From: Diadema setosum
Taxonomy: Eukaryota; Echinodermata; Echinoidea; Diadematoida; Diadematidae
Length of the DNA stretch: 64,000 nt
NCBI RefSeq assembly: GCF_964275005.1
Contig: NC_092693.1
Location: 23,897,122-23,961,121 of the forward strand
Reading direction: 5' to 3'
A program made the position numbers and the translations under genes. Numbering within the stretch: position 1 is the first letter of the stretch; every line of letters begins with the position of its first letter. Below the pieces are notes generated by a model, which worked only from the letters and a program-made list of their open reading frames with translations, was not told the DNA's origin and searched no databases. Below, in pieces: positions 35,374 to 48,772 of this stretch.

Positions 35374-37320
35374 TTACTGTAAAGTTCTGACGTCATCGAG
35401 CGCGTACAGTATGTATCCAAGTGGCTCTCCATATGCTGGCAATGGCGCTGCAGTTTCTTCCACACCGTCCCTTCGTCCATCCAGGGAGGTGAGAGCACCT
35501 CCCTGGTCCATCGTAACAAAACCACCGCTCCCCCCCCCCCCCCTTCTCTGAAGATGCAGAAGTGTGCACTTTGGTACTTTGTCAATCCTTGCAGTGGATA
35601 CCTACATTTTAGAGAAGAGTGAATGACCAATCATAAGAACCTTGAAAACTTCATAGACCACACAACATCTCTCGATCTCGAGTGCGAAAATGCGTACAAA
35701 GCAGTAAACGTTTGAATGTCAAACTATGTAAGATATAATATAATAATCGTTCCTTTTCAACTGGAACTTAAATGATTTAATTACATTCAATATACATCTT
35801 GGCATTATCAGTCTACGTTCAGGTCATATCTTCTCATATAATGCCTGGAATGATATGTCTATCATTCATAAGAAATTTTCGTTTTCATCATTTAAGTGTG
35901 GTCAATTGTTTAGACATTAGTTTCTACGATGATATCATATCATTTGAACTCTTCGTAGAGTTCAGACCTTTTAGCTATTCACGCTACCGTTCAATTAAAA
36001 TGTACAGGATCCGAGCAATGACAGGTTCCACTGACAAATATGGCAGCTCTTCGGCGCGGCAGCCTCCGCTACAAGACTACTCCTTGTTGTGGTAAAATCT
36101 CTTTGGTAGTCGCAATGATTCTGGGAGCAAAGCTCGTCCAAAATAATTGCCCACGAAATTATCATGTCCAAAGTGTTATTATGTCTCTAAACACATAGAT
36201 ACACAAAATGTTAAGGAAACATAAGTGGGGGTATATAAAATTGCCTCACATCACTACGAACAGAAATAACAACAACATCAAATTATGCTACAGTCACTCT
36301 TACAGACTGATTGGATTATGGTGCTATGTAATGACAAATTTTTAAGTTTACTTACTCTTCAGAAGCAGATGTTTCGATGCATCGGGTCTCTGCAAATGGC
36401 GGGGCGAACCAGTTGTTTAAGGCATCTTGTACTGTGCCTATATTATGTTCCTTGGCAGCTCTGAAATAAAAAGAAATAAATGAATACAGATATCTTAATG
36501 GATGTTTAGCAGTAAATGCATAAATGAGCAAAGATAGAATAAAAAAAAAAACTTAACGCATTCAGTTACATCTCTCTAACAAAATGACGGTTTTTGTTAT
36601 AATGGTCCCTTTATATAAGCGAATAGGTATAATGGCATCACGATGTCATTGCTTAAAAGTCAATGTATGCACCAGACAGAAGAAGTTACGTATAGTACAA
36701 ATTTCCAAAGATTCACTTTCGATTTCTTCACTGATGGTAGTGTGACATCAGTCTATAATGGATCGACATCTTTGAATCTATAACACGGACGAATTGTGTT
36801 CATAAACCAAAATAAAGTAGGACATTGGAATACTTTGTTGCTGAGTCATGAATATGTTGATAATAAAAAGCATGGTCGGGGTCCTACGTGATCTTCATCA
36901 ATTTGACAGTCTCTTCGGTGAAAAAAGAACGTCAAGTTGCAGAGGCGGATCCAGGAATTTCGTAAAGAGGGGGCGTGTTTACAAAAATAAAGGGGGGCGC
37001 ACGCACCCCTCCCCCATTTGTTTCTTTTTATTTCTTTTGTTTCAACAAAAAATAAAGGGGGGGGGGCGTGCGCCGTTTGTGGTCCTCACTGGATCCGCCC
37101 CTGAAGTTGTTTATTACATCACTGTTTGTAAGGGACTGTTTAATATGAGGACTCTCAGTATATAACATTATATTGGTCTCGATATGGCACAACTGTGCTC
37201 GAGTGATAAATTAATGAATTTTGCATTTCATCTTTATATCACGATCTTCCTAAGCATTCTATATTTTGCGAATTTTAAATCTATCTAACCAACTCACCCT
37301 AGTTCGATTGTGGTGCAATT
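35374..37320 (-). pseudogene. USP-tail gene, unit 3, degenerate
   Basis: Exon A (36356-36460, 105 nt) keeps both splice sites and reads AKEHNIGTVQDALNNWFAPP. Exon H (35374-35601) is 228 nt, lengthened by an insertion between RDG and the VEETAA part and by a G run. The first exon (near 37298) lacks the ATG. A 164-bp MITE (36940-37103) sits upstream in the intron. Confidence 0.6.
36940..37103. mobile_element. GGCGGATCCAG MITE, copy 2, inserted in an array unit
   Basis: The ends are CAGAGGCGGATCCAG and CTGGATCCGCCCCTG, flanked by AAGTTG on both sides (36934-36939, 37104-37109). Sister units read GTCAAGTTGTTTAT without interruption, so the insertion came after the array had begun to expand. Confidence 0.9.
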
Positions 37321-37469
37321 CCTTTCAGTGACTGGTTTGGGACAACTTCGGCTGGAATACTTCGAAGTTTGTCTGTTTGCTTTGAAGACATCAAGGTGTT
37401 GAACATAATATCATGTTCAGATCCGTATGCACTCCACGTCTGAGGACTGTGCAGCTGCAGTTCTTATCT

Positions 37470-38505
37470 TCATATTTTGTGTAGCCATTTTACATTCGCA
37501 AGTGACTACTCCTTAGCATCGCAAAGTTAAAGAACGCGTTTATTTCTCTTGGTTTTTAGGGTCTTACTGTCACTGAGGGCTTCTTGCATTACAGTGTGCT
37601 GCTCATCAATTTTGGTTAGAATGACAAGTATGTTGTCAATTGTGCATGTGTTTGCTAGGATAAGTTTCTTCTCATTTAATTGTGGTCCTTCCTCCCCTTT
37701 GGGAAATTCAGCAAACGGCAAAACTGACTTACGCGCCTCGTTTCTATTCCTCATCTTTTTTCTCTTCGGTTTCCGATCACAGACTCGATTTTTCTTTCCC
37801 TTATTCCATTCTTCTTTTCGATTCAACGCATCCTCTTTTCTTGGAGACTTTTAACGTCTTGGGGATTTTCCTTGGTCATCCACCTTTTGACATCTTTTTC
37901 TTCTCTGTCGTTCTCAGCTTTACGAGAGTTTTGACTCGTTTTCTTCTTTGGCTTGATCAGACCTTCACGAGGTGAGTTGAAGTACTTCCTCTGTTGGATG
38001 GTTTGTTGTTGTCAATGACTGGGGACATTTCCTTCCTTTCATGGGTCGAAATTGTGTCTCTGCAACACAACCTCCGACATTGAAGTACGAGTTTCTGATG
38101 AACTTTCCGGGACTAATCCCTGATCTCCATCCCCCCCACCCCCGGGAATGAAATCTTTCTTTACTGTTCCGAACCAGTTTTCCACCTTTTTCACATCTTT
38201 TTGTTCACTGTACTTCTCACTTTTACGAGAGTTTTGACGCGTTTTCTTCTCTGGCATGATCAGTTCTTCACGAGGTGAGTTGATGTACTTCCCCTGCATT
38301 TGCCCTGTCTTTTTCGAAATCGTGTCTCTGCAACACGACCTCTGACATTGAAGTACGAGTTTCTGATGAACTTTCCGGGAGTAATCCCTGATCTCCCACC
38401 CTGAATGAAATCTTTCTTCACTGTTCCGAACCAGTTTTCCACGAGCGCGTTAGTGTCTCTATTGGAACTTGGAGGACAAGGCCATAATCCTACCAACCAC
38501 ATCAC
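37470..38505 (-). CDS. Array block alpha, unit 3 (two repeats)
   Basis: Two ENWFGTVKK repeats are followed by the lysine-rich tail. A 78-bp intron (37655-37732; GCGC/GTAAGT and CCTAG/CAAAC) removes a stretch whose frame differs between units and joins NRNEA in phase to P-NTCTIDNILVILTKIDEQHT. The closing exon here meets a stop early (KRVL). The first repeat carries an 11-nt GGCAAATGCAG-type insertion that shifts its frame. Confidence 0.5.
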
Positions 38506-38714
38506 TTAATTCATGTGTTGATCTACCAATTTACCAAAACAAAAGTCTCTCTCATGTGACTGTGTTCTGACTAGTTAATCATCATTAATCCAGGCAATGT
38601 TATCTTCAAGTTGCGTTCAGTTGGGTAATATCCTATAGCGTTAGGAAATTACATTGAAGTTATAGGAAAGCAGCTGCAATTCTACAATTTATTATAACAA
38701 ACAATTGCAGTTTG

Positions 38715-40670
38715 CTATAAGGTTTTCACGTTATTGAGCGCGTGAAGTATGTATCCAAGTGGCTCTCCATATGCTGGCAATGGCGCTGCAGTTTCTTCCA
38801 CACCGTCCCTTAGTCCATCGTAACAAAACCACCGCTCCTCCCCCCCCCCCTTCTCTGAAGATGCATGTGAAGTGTGCACTTTGGTACTTTGTCAATCCTT
38901 GCAGTGTATACCTACATTTTAGAGAAGAGTGAATGACCAATCATAAGAACCTTGAAAACTTAATAGACCACACAACATCTCTCGATCTCGAGTGCGAAAA
39001 TGCGTACAAAGCAGTAAACGTTTGAATGCCAAACTAGGTAAGATATAATATAATAATCGTTTCTTTTCAACTTGATCCTAAATGATTTAATTACATGCAA
39101 TATACATCTTGGCATTATCAATCTACGTTCATGTCATATCTTCTCATATACTGCCTGGAAGGATATATCTATTTATCATAAGAAATTTTCGTTTTCATCA
39201 TTTAAGTGTGGTCAATTGTTTAGACATTAGTTTTTACGATGATATCATATGATTTAAACTCTTCGTACAGTTCAGACTATTTAGTTATTCACAGAATAAA
39301 CAACGGAAACTTTAGTCTTAGACTAGAAAGTAGTTTGAGCATTATGACGTTTTTTTACATACCCCTGCTCAGCATCAGGAACACTACATAAATAACGCTT
39401 TAATATGATATTGTGACGTAACTACAAAACGGCGAAAGGTCATTGCGTCGAATATCTTAAAGCCGAGCGCATTTAAACAGTGTGCTGCCATCTACTGTTC
39501 AATAAATGTACAGGATCCGAGCAATGACAGCTTCCGCTGACAAAAATGGCAGCTCTTTGGCGCAGCAGCCTCCGCTACAAGACTACTCCTTGTTGTGGTA
39601 AAATCTCCTTGGTAGTCGCAATGATTCTGGGAGCAAAGCTCGTCCAAAATAATTGACCACGAAATTATCATATCCAAAGTGTTATTATGTCTCTAAACAC
39701 ATAGATACACAAAATGTTAAGGAAACATAAGTGCGAGGTATATAAAATTGCCTCACATCACTACGAACAGAAATAACAACAACATCAAATTATGCTACCG
39801 TCACTCTTACAGACTGATTGGATTATGGTGATATGTAATGACAAAGTTTCAAGTTTACTTACTCTTCAGAAGCAGATGTTTCGCTGCATCGGGTCTCTGC
39901 AAATGGCGGGGCGAACCAGTTGTTTAAGGCATCTTGTACTGTGCCTATATTATGTTCCTTGGCAGCTCTGAAATAAAAAGAAATAAATGAATACAGATAT
40001 CTTAATGGATGTTTAGCAGTAAATGCATACATGAGCAAAGATACAATTAAGAACAAACTTAACGCATTCAGTTATATCTCTCTAACAAATCACGGTTTTT
40101 GTTATAATGGTCCCTTTATATAAGCGAATAGGTTTAATCGCATCATGTTATTGCCTAAAAGTCAATGTATGCACCCGACAGAACAAGTTTCGCATAGTAC
40201 TAATTTCCAAAGATTCACTTTCGATTTCTTCACTGATGGTAGAGTGGCATCAGTATATAAAAAATATATGGATTGGCATCTTTGAATCTATAACACGGAC
40301 GAATTGTGTTCATAAACCAAAATAAAGTAGGACATTGGAATACTTTGTTGTTGAGTCATGAATATGTTAATAAAAAAAAAGAATGGTATTAAGTATGTAG
40401 GGGTGTTATGTGATCTTCAGCACTTTGGCGGTCTCTTCGATGAAAAAATAACGTCAAGTTGTTTATACATCACTGTTTGTAATGGACTGTTTCATATGAA
40501 AGCTCTCACTATATAAAATTATATTGGTCTCGATATAGCACATCTGCGCTCCAGTGATAAATTAATGAATTTTGCATTAAATCTCTATATCACGATCTAG
40601 CTAAGCACTTGCATATTGCGAAATTCAAATCTATCTGACAAACTCACCCTAGTTCGATTGTGGTACCCAT
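38715..40670 (-). pseudogene. USP-tail gene, unit 4, frame-shifted by the G run
   Basis: Exon E (40648-40670, ATG present), exon A (39863-39967) and exon H (38715-38911) are all there with intact splice sites. Exon H is 197 nt where 196 keeps frame, because of the G run before the RWFCYDG part. The encoded tail therefore switches to GGAVVLLRWTKG. Confidence 0.65.
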
Positions 40671-40819
40671 CCTTTCAGTGACTGGTTTGGGACAACTTCG
40701 GCTGGAATACTTCGAAGTTTGTCTGTTTGCTTTGAAGACATCAAAGTGTTGAACATAATATCATGTTCAGATCCGTATGCACTCCACGTCTCAGGACTGT
40801 GCAGCTGCAGTTCTTATCT

Positions 40820-41858
40820 TCATATTTTGTGTAGCCATTCTACTTCCGCAAGTGACCACTTCTTAGCATCGCAAAGTTCTAGAACACGTTTACTTCTCTT
40901 GGTATTTAGGGTCTTACTGTCACTGAGAACTTCTTCCATTACAGTCTGCTGCTCATCAATTTTGGTTAGAATGACAAGTATGTTGTCAATTGTGCATGTG
41001 TTTGCTAGGATAATTTCTTCTCATTTAATTGTGGTCCTTCCTCCCCATTTGGGAAATTCAGCAAACGGCAAAACTGACTTACGCGCCTCGTTTCTATTCC
41101 TGTTCTTTTTTCTCTTCGGTTTCCTATCACATACTCGATTTTTCTTTCCCTTATTCCATTCTCCTTTTCGATTCAACGCATCCTCTTTTTCTTGGAGACT
41201 TCTTACGTCTTTGGCATTTTCCTCGGTCATCGACCTTCTGACATCTTTTTATTTTTACTGTCGTTCTCAGCTTTACGAGAGTTTTGACGCGTTTTCTTCT
41301 CTGGCTTGATCAGTTCTACACGAGGTGAGTTGAAGTACTTCCCTTGTCTTTTGCGGGTATGGTTTGTTGTTGTCAATGACTGCGGACATTTCCTTCCTTT
41401 GATGGGTCGAAATTGTGTCTCTGCAATACGACCTCTGACATTGAAGTACGAGTTTCTGATGAACTTTCCGGGACTAATCGCTGATCTCTCCCCCCCCCCC
41501 GGAATGAAATCTTTCTTCACTGTTCCGAACCAGTTTTCCACCTTTTTGACATCTTTTTGTTCAGTGTCATTCTCACTGTTACGAGAGTTTTGACGCGTTT
41601 TCTTCTTTGGCATTATCAGTTCTTCACGAGGTGAGTTGATGTACTTCCCCTGCATTTGCCCTGTCTTTTTCGAAATTGTGTCTCTGCAACACGACCTCTG
41701 ACATTGAAGTACGAGTTTCTGATGAACTTTCCGGGAGTAATCCATGATCTCCCACCCTGAATGAAATCTTTCTTCACTGTTCCGAACCAGTTTTCCACGA
41801 GCGCGTTAGTGTCTCTATTGGAACTTGGAGGACAAGGCCATAATCCTACCAACCACAT
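40820..41858 (-). CDS. Array block alpha, unit 4 (two repeats)
   Basis: The frame opens MWLVGLWPCPPSSNRDTNAL. The second repeat is the terminal type, with PIKGRKCPQSLTTTNH. The lysine-rich exon (EENAKDVRSLQEKEDALNRK) ends at 41083. The intron is 41005-41082. The last exon reads TIDNILVILTKIDEQ and ends ELCDAKKWSLAEVEWLHKI then stop at 40820. A one-base difference near KNKKMSEGR puts the repeat frame and the tail frame out of register. Confidence 0.5.
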
Positions 41859-42066
41859 TACTTAATCCATGTGTTCATCAACCAGTTTACCAAAACAAAA
41901 GTCCCTCTCATGTGACTGTATTGTGACTAGTTAATCATCATTAATCCATGGAATGTTATCTTTTGCGTTCAGTTGGGTAATATCCTATAGCGTACGGAAA
42001 TTACATTGAAGTTATAGGCAAGCAGCTGCATTTCTACACTTTCCTATAACAAACAATTGCAGTTTG

Positions 42067-44032
42067 CTATAAGGTTTTCACGTCATCGAGCGCGTGAAGT
42101 ATGTATCCAAGTGGCTCTCCATATGCTGGCAATGGCGCTGCAGTTTCTTCCACACCGTCCCTTAGTCCATCGTAACAAAACCACCGCTCCTCCCCCCCCC
42201 CTTCTCTGAAGATGCATGTGAAGTGTGCACTTTGGTACTTTGTCAATCCTTGCAGTGTATACCTACATTTTAGAGAAGAGTGAATGACCAATCATAAGAA
42301 CCTTGAAAACTTAATAGACCACACAACATCTCTCGATCTCGAGAGCGAAAATGGGTTCAAAGCAGTAAACGTTTGAATGTCAAACTATGTAAGATACAAT
42401 ATAATAATCGTTCCTTTTCAACTGGATCCTAAATGATTTCATTACATTCAATATACATCTTGGCATTATCAATCTACGTTCATGTCATATCTTTTCATAT
42501 AATGCCTGGAAGGATATATCTATTTTTCATAAGAAATTTTCGTTTTCATCATTTAAGTGTGGTCAATTGTTTAGACATTAATTTTTACGATGATATCATA
42601 TGATTTAAACTCTTTGTAGAGTTCAGACCTTTTAGTTATTCACAGAATAAACAATGGAAACTTTAGTCTTAGACTAGAAAGTAGTTTGAGCATTATGACG
42701 TTTTTTTACATACCCCTGCTCAGTATCAGGAACACTACATATAACGCTTTAATATGATATTGTGACGTGACTACAAAACGGCGAAAGGTCATTGCGTCGA
42801 ATATCTTAAAGTCGAGCGCATTTAAACAGTGTGCTGCCATCTACTGTTCGATAAATGTACAGGATCCGAGCAATGACAGCTTCCACTGACAAAAATGGCA
42901 GCTCTTTGGCGCGGCAGACTCCGCTACAAGACTACTCCTTGTTGTGGTAAAATCTCTTTGGTAGTCGCAATGATTCCGGGAGCAAAGCTCGTCCAAAATA
43001 TTTGCCCACGAAATTATCATATCCAAAGTGTTATTATGTCTCTAAACACAAAGATACACAAAATGTTAAGGAAACATAAGTGCGAGGTATATAAAATTGC
43101 CTCACATCACTACGAACAGAAATAACAACAACATCAAATTATGCTACCGTCACTCTTACAGACTGATTGGATTATGGTGCTATGTAATGACAAAGTTTCC
43201 AGTTTACTTACTCTTCAGAAGCAGATGTTTCTCTGCATCGGGTCTCTGCAAATGGCGGGGCGAACCAGTTGTTTAAGGCATCTTGTACTGTGCCTATATT
43301 ATGTTCCTTGGCAGCTCTGAATTAAAAAGAAATAGATGAATACAGATATCTGAATGGATGTTTAGCAGTAAATGCATAAATGAGCAAAGATAGAATTAAG
43401 AACACACTAAACGCATTCAGTTATATCTCTCCAACAAATTACGATTTTTGTTATAATGGTCCCTTTATATAAGCGAATAGGTTTAATGGCATCACGATGT
43501 CATTGCTTAAAAGTCAATGTATGCACCCGACAGAAGAAGTTACGTATAGTACTAATTTCCAAAGATTCACTTTCGATTTCTTCACTGATGGTAGTGTGGC
43601 ATTAATATAAAGAAGAAAAAATATATGGATTGACATCTTTGAATCTATAACACGGACGAATTGTTTTCATAAACCAAAGTAAAATAGGACATTATAATAC
43701 CGTGTTGTTGAGTCATGAATATGTTGATATAAAAAAAAGAAAGAATGGTATTAAGTATGTAGGGGTGGTATGTGATCTTCATCACTTTGGCGGTCTCTTC
43801 GATGAAAATATACCGTCAAGTTGTTTATACATCACTGTTTGCAATGGACTGTTTCACATGTAAGCTCTCAGTATATAACACTATATTGGTCTCGATATAG
43901 CAAATCTGCGCTGGAGTGGTAAATTAATGAATTTTGCATTACATCTCTATATCACAATCTAGCCAAGCACTTGTATATTGCGAAATTTAAATCTATCTGA
44001 CAAACTCACCCTAGTTCGATTGTGGTGCCCAT
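42067..44032 (-). CDS. USP-tail gene, unit 5, intact three-exon model (107 residues)
   Basis: Exons on the minus strand are 44010-44032, 43212-43316 and 42067-42262. The sites are GG/GTGAGT, a pyrimidine-rich tract then TTTCAG/AGCTGCC, GAAGA/GTAAGT and AAAATGTAG/GTATACAC. Phases match exactly and 324 nt encode 107 residues plus stop. The ATG is in a strong context (AGGATGG). Residues 17-29 (TVQDALNNWFAPP) resemble the segment before the metal-knuckle region of ubiquitin-specific proteases. Residues 44-75 (Y.L.GL.....HFT.......W..YDG) fit a USP His box, with His56 and Asp74 as candidate catalytic positions. No Cys box is present, so it is either a non-catalytic tail or part of a longer protein. 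Homology is from pattern memory. Confidence 0.6.
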
Positions 44033-44181
44033 CCTTTCAGTGACTGGTTTGGGACAACTTCGGCTGGAATACTTCGAAGTTTGTGTGTTTGCTTTGAAGA
44101 CATCAAGGTGTTGAACATAATATCATGTGCAGATCCGTATGCACTCCACGTCTGAGGACTGCGCAGCTGCAGTTCTAATCT

Positions 44182-45212
44182 TCATATTTTGTGTAGCCAT
44201 TTTACCTTCGCAAGTGACCACTCCGTAGCATCGCAAAGTTCAAGAACACGTTTATTTCTCTTGGTTTTTAGGGTCTTACTGTCACTAACGGCTTCTTGCA
44301 TTACAGTGTGCTTCTCATCAATTTTGGTTAGAATGACAAGTATGTTGTCAATTGTACATGTGTTTGCTAGGATAATTTCTTCTCATTTAATTGTGGTCCT
44401 TCCTCCCCATTTGGGAAATTCAGCAAACGACAAAACTGACTTACGCGCCTCGTTACTATTCCTGTTCTTTTTTCTCTTCGGTTTCCTATCACATACTCGA
44501 TTTTTCTTTCCCTTATTCCATTCTTCTTTTGGATTCAACGCATCCTCTTTTTCTTGGAGACTTCTTACGTCTTTGGGATTTTCCTCGGTCATCGACCTTC
44601 TGACATCTTTTTATTTTTACTGTCGTTCTCAGCTTTACGAGAGTTTTGACGCGTTTTCTTCTCTGGCTTGATCAGTTCTACACGAGGTGAGTTGAAGTAC
44701 TTCCCCTGTCTTGCGGGTATGGTTTGTTGTTGTCAATGACTGCGGACATTTCCTTCCTTTGATGGGTCGAAATTGTGTCTCTGCAATACGACCTCTGACA
44801 TTAAAGTACGAGTTTCTGATGAACTTTCCGGGACTAATGCCTGATCTCCCCCCCCCCCCCCCCCGGAATGAAATCTTTCTTCACTGTTCCGAACCAGTTT
44901 TCCACCTTTTTGATATCTTTTTGTTCACTGTCATTCTCACTTTTACGAGAGTTTTGAGGCGTTTTCTTCTTTTGGTATGATCAGTTCTTCACGAGGTGAG
45001 TTGAATTACTTCCCCTGTCTTTTTCGCAATTGTGTCTGTGCAACACGACCTCTGACATTGAAGTACGAGTTTCTGATGAACTTTCCGGGAGTAATCCCTG
45101 ATCTCCCACCCTGAATGAAATCTTTCTTCACTGTTCCGAACCAGTTTTCCACGAGCGTGTTAGTGTCTCTATTGGAACTTGGAGGACAATGCCATAATCC
45201 TACTAACCACAT
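44182..45212 (-). CDS. Array block alpha, unit 5 (two repeats)
   Basis: Starts MWLVGLWHCPPSSNRDTNTL. The 78-bp intron is 44367-44444. The final exon (44182-44366) reads TIDNILVILTKIDEKHTVMQ and ends WLHKI. The USP-tail first exon begins only 150 bp further on. The repeat frame breaks at KRQGK and again at the 17-base C run, so a continuous product is not visible. Confidence 0.5.
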
Positions 45213-45420
45213 TACTTAATTCATGTGTTCATCAACCAGTTTACCAAAACAAAAGTAACTCTCATGTGACTGTATTGTGACTAGTTAATCATCATTAATC
45301 CATGCAATCTTATCTTTTGCGTTCAGTTGGGTAATATCCTATAGCGTTAGGAAATTACATTAAAGTTATAGGTAAGCAGCTGCATTTCTACACTTTCCTA
45401 TAACAAACAATTGCAGTTTG

Positions 45421-47387
45421 CTATAAGGTTTTCACGTCATCGAGCGCGTGAAGTATGTATCCAAGTGACTCTCCATATGCTGGCAATGGCGCTGCAGTTT
45501 CTTCCACACCGTCCCTTAGTCCATCGTAACAAAACCACCGCTCCTCCCCCCCCCCCTTCTCTGAAGATGCATGTGAAGTGTGCACTTTGGTACTTTGTCA
45601 ATCCTTGCAGTGTATACCTACATTTTAGAGAAGAATGAATAACCAACCATAAGAACCTTGAAAACTTAATAGACCACACAACATCTCTCGATCTCGAGTG
45701 CGAAAATGCGTACAAAGCAGTAAACGTTTGAATGCCAAGCTAGGTAAGATATAAGATAATAATCGTTCCTTTTCAACTGGATCCTAAATGATTTAATTAC
45801 ATGCAATATACATCTTGGCATTATCAATCTACGTTCATGTCATATCCTCTCATATAATGCCTGGAAGGATATATCTATTATTCATAAGAAATTTTCGTTT
45901 TCATCATTTAAGTGTGGTCAAATGTTTAGACATTAGTTTTTACGATGATATCATATGATTTAAACTCTTCGTAGAGTTCAGACCTTTTAGTTATTCACAG
46001 AATAAACAATGGAAACTTTAGTCTTAGACTAGAAAGTAGTTTGAGCATTATGACGTTTTTTTACATACCCCTGCTCGGTATCAGGAACACTACATATAAC
46101 GCTTTAATATGATATTGTGACGTAACTACAAAACGGCGAAAGGTCATTGCGTCGAATATCTTAAAGTCGAGCGCATTTAAACAGTGTGCTGTCATCTACT
46201 GTTCGATAAATGTACAGGATCCGAGCAATGACAGCTTCCACTGACAAAAATGGCAGCTCTTTGGCGCGGCAGACTCCGCTACAAGACTACTCCTTGTTGT
46301 GGTAAAATCTCTTTGGTAGTCGCAATGATTCCGGGAGCAAAGCTCGTCCAAAATATTTGCCCACGAAATTATCATATCCAAAGTGTTATTATGTCTCTAA
46401 ACACAAAGATACACAAAATGTTAAGGAAACATAAGTGCGAGGTATATAAAATTGCCTCACATCACTACGAACAGAAATAACAACAACATCAAATTATGCT
46501 ACCGTCACTCTTACAGACTGATTGGATTATGGTGCTATGTAATGACAAAGTTTCCAGTTTACTTACTCTTCAGAAGCAGATGTTTCTCTGCATCGGGTCT
46601 CTGCAAATGGCGGGGCGAACCAGTTGTTTAAGGCATCTTGTACTGTGCCTATATTATGTTCCTTGGCAGCTCTGAATTAAAAAGAAATAGATGAATACAG
46701 ATATCTGAATGGATGTTTAGCAGTAAATGCATAAATGAGCAAAGATAGAATTAAGAACACACTAAACGCATTCAGTTATATCTCTCCAACAAATTACGAT
46801 TTTTGTTATAATGGTCCCTTTATATAAGCGAATAGGTTTAATGGCATCACGATGTCATTGCTTAAAAGTCAATGTATGCACCCGACAGAAGAAGTTACGT
46901 ATAGTACTAATTTCCAAAGATTCACTTTCGATTTCTTCACTGATGGTAGTGTGGCATTAATATAAAGAAGAAAAAATATATGGATTGACATCTTTGAATC
47001 TATAACACGGACGAATTGTTTTCATAAACCAAAGTAAAATAGGACATTATAATACCGTGTTGTTGAGTCATGAATATGTTGATATAAAAAAAAGAAAGAA
47101 TGGTATTAAGTATGTAGGGGTGGTATGTGATCTTCATCACTTTGGCGGTCTCTTCGATGAAAATATACCGTCAAGTTGTTTATACATCACTGTTTGCAAT
47201 GGACTGTTTCACATGTAAGCTCTCAGTATATAACACTATATTGGTCTCGATATAGCAAATCTGCGCTGGAGTGGTAAATTAATGAATTTTGCATTACATC
47301 TCTATATCACAATCTAGCCAAGCACTTGTATATTGCGAAATTTAAATCTATCTGACAAACTCACCCTAGTTCGATTGTGGTGCCCAT
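45421..47387 (-). pseudogene. USP-tail gene, unit 6, frame-shifted by the G run
   Basis: Exons are 47365-47387, 46567-46671 and 45421-45617. Splice sites and ATG are intact. Exon H is 197 nt, one base over the in-frame length, located in the G run. It is otherwise nearly the same as the intact neighbours, so the loss of frame looks recent. Confidence 0.65.
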
Positions 47388-47536
47388 CCTTTCAGTGACT
47401 GGTTTGGGACAACTTCGGCTGGAATACTTCGAAGTTTGTGTGTTTGCTTTGAAGACATCAAGGTGTTGAACATAATATCATGTGCAGATCCGTATGCACT
47501 CCACGTCTGAGGACTGCGCAGCTGCAGTTCTAATCT

Positions 47537-48564
47537 TCATATTTTGTGTAGCCATTTTACCTTCGCAAGTGACCACTCCGTAGCATCGCAAAGTTCAAGA
47601 ACACGTTTATTTCTCTTGGTTTTTAGGGTCTTACTGTCACTAACGGCTTCTTGCATTACAGTGTGCTTCTCATCAATTTTGGTTAGAATGACAAGTATGT
47701 TGTCAATTGTACATGTGTTTGCTAGGATAATTTCTTCTCATTTAATTGTGGTCCTTCCTCCCCATTTGGGAAATTCAGCAAACGACAAAACTGACTTACG
47801 CGCCTCGTTACTATTCCTGTTCTTTTTTCTCTTCGGTTTCCTATCACATACTCGATTTTTCTTTCCCTTATTCCATTCTTCTTTTGGATTCAACGCATCC
47901 TCTTTTTCTTGGAGACTTCTTACGTCTTTGGGATTTTCCTCGGTCATCGACCTTCTGACATCTTTTTATTTTTACTGTCGTTCTCAGCTTTACGAGAGTT
48001 TTGACGCGTTTTCTTCTCTGGCTTGATCAGTTCTACACGAGGTGAGTTGAAGTACTTCCCCTGTCTTGCGGGTATGGTTTGTTGTTGTCAATGACTGCGG
48101 ACATTTCCTTCCTTTGATGGGTCGAAATTGTGTCTCTGCAATACGACCTCTGACATTAAAGTACGAGTTTCTGATGAACTTTCCGGGACTAATGCCTGAT
48201 CTCCCCCCCCCCCCCCGGAATGAAATCTTTCTTCACTGTTCCGAACCAGTTTTCCACCTTTTTGATATCTTTTTGTTCACTGTCATTCTCACTTTTACGA
48301 GAGTTTTGAGGCGTTTTCTTCTTTTGGTATGATCAGTTCTTCACGAGGTGAGTTGAATTACTTCCCCTGTCTTTTTCGCAATTGTGTCTGTGCAACACGA
48401 CCTCTGACATTGAAGTACGAGTTTCTGATGAACTTTCCGGGAGTAATCCCTGATCTCCCACCCTGAATGAAATCTTTCTTCACTGTTCCGAACCAGTTTT
48501 CCACGAGCGTGTTAGTGTCTCTATTGGAACTTGGAGGACAATGCCATAATCCTACTAACCACAT
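47537..48564 (-). CDS. Array block alpha, unit 6 (two repeats, twin of unit 5)
   Basis: Same peptides as unit 5 at +3355 bp; intron at 47722-47799. Its C run near 48205 is three bases shorter than in the twin, so the plus- and minus-strand frames keep the same register. Confidence 0.5.
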
Positions 48565-48772
48565 TACTTAATTCATGTGTTCATCAACCAGTTTACCAAA
48601 ACAAAAGTAACTCTCATGTGACTGTATTGTGACTAGTTAATCATCATTAATCCATGCAATCTTATCTTTTGCGTTCAGTTGGGTAATATCCTATAGCGTT
48701 AGGAAATTACATTAAAGTTATAGGTAAGCAGCTGCATTTCTACACTTTCCTATAACAAACAATTGCAGTTTG

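Noticed and set aside
40719-41309. Long plus-strand open frames in the array (for example 196 codons here and 160 codons at 44189-44671 and 47544-48026)
   Set aside because: They are the pyrimidine-rich complements of the lysine-rich minus-strand tail. They cross the minus-strand intron and splice sites, and their peptides (runs of F, S, L) have low complexity. The minus strand has phase-matched exons and family-like motifs.
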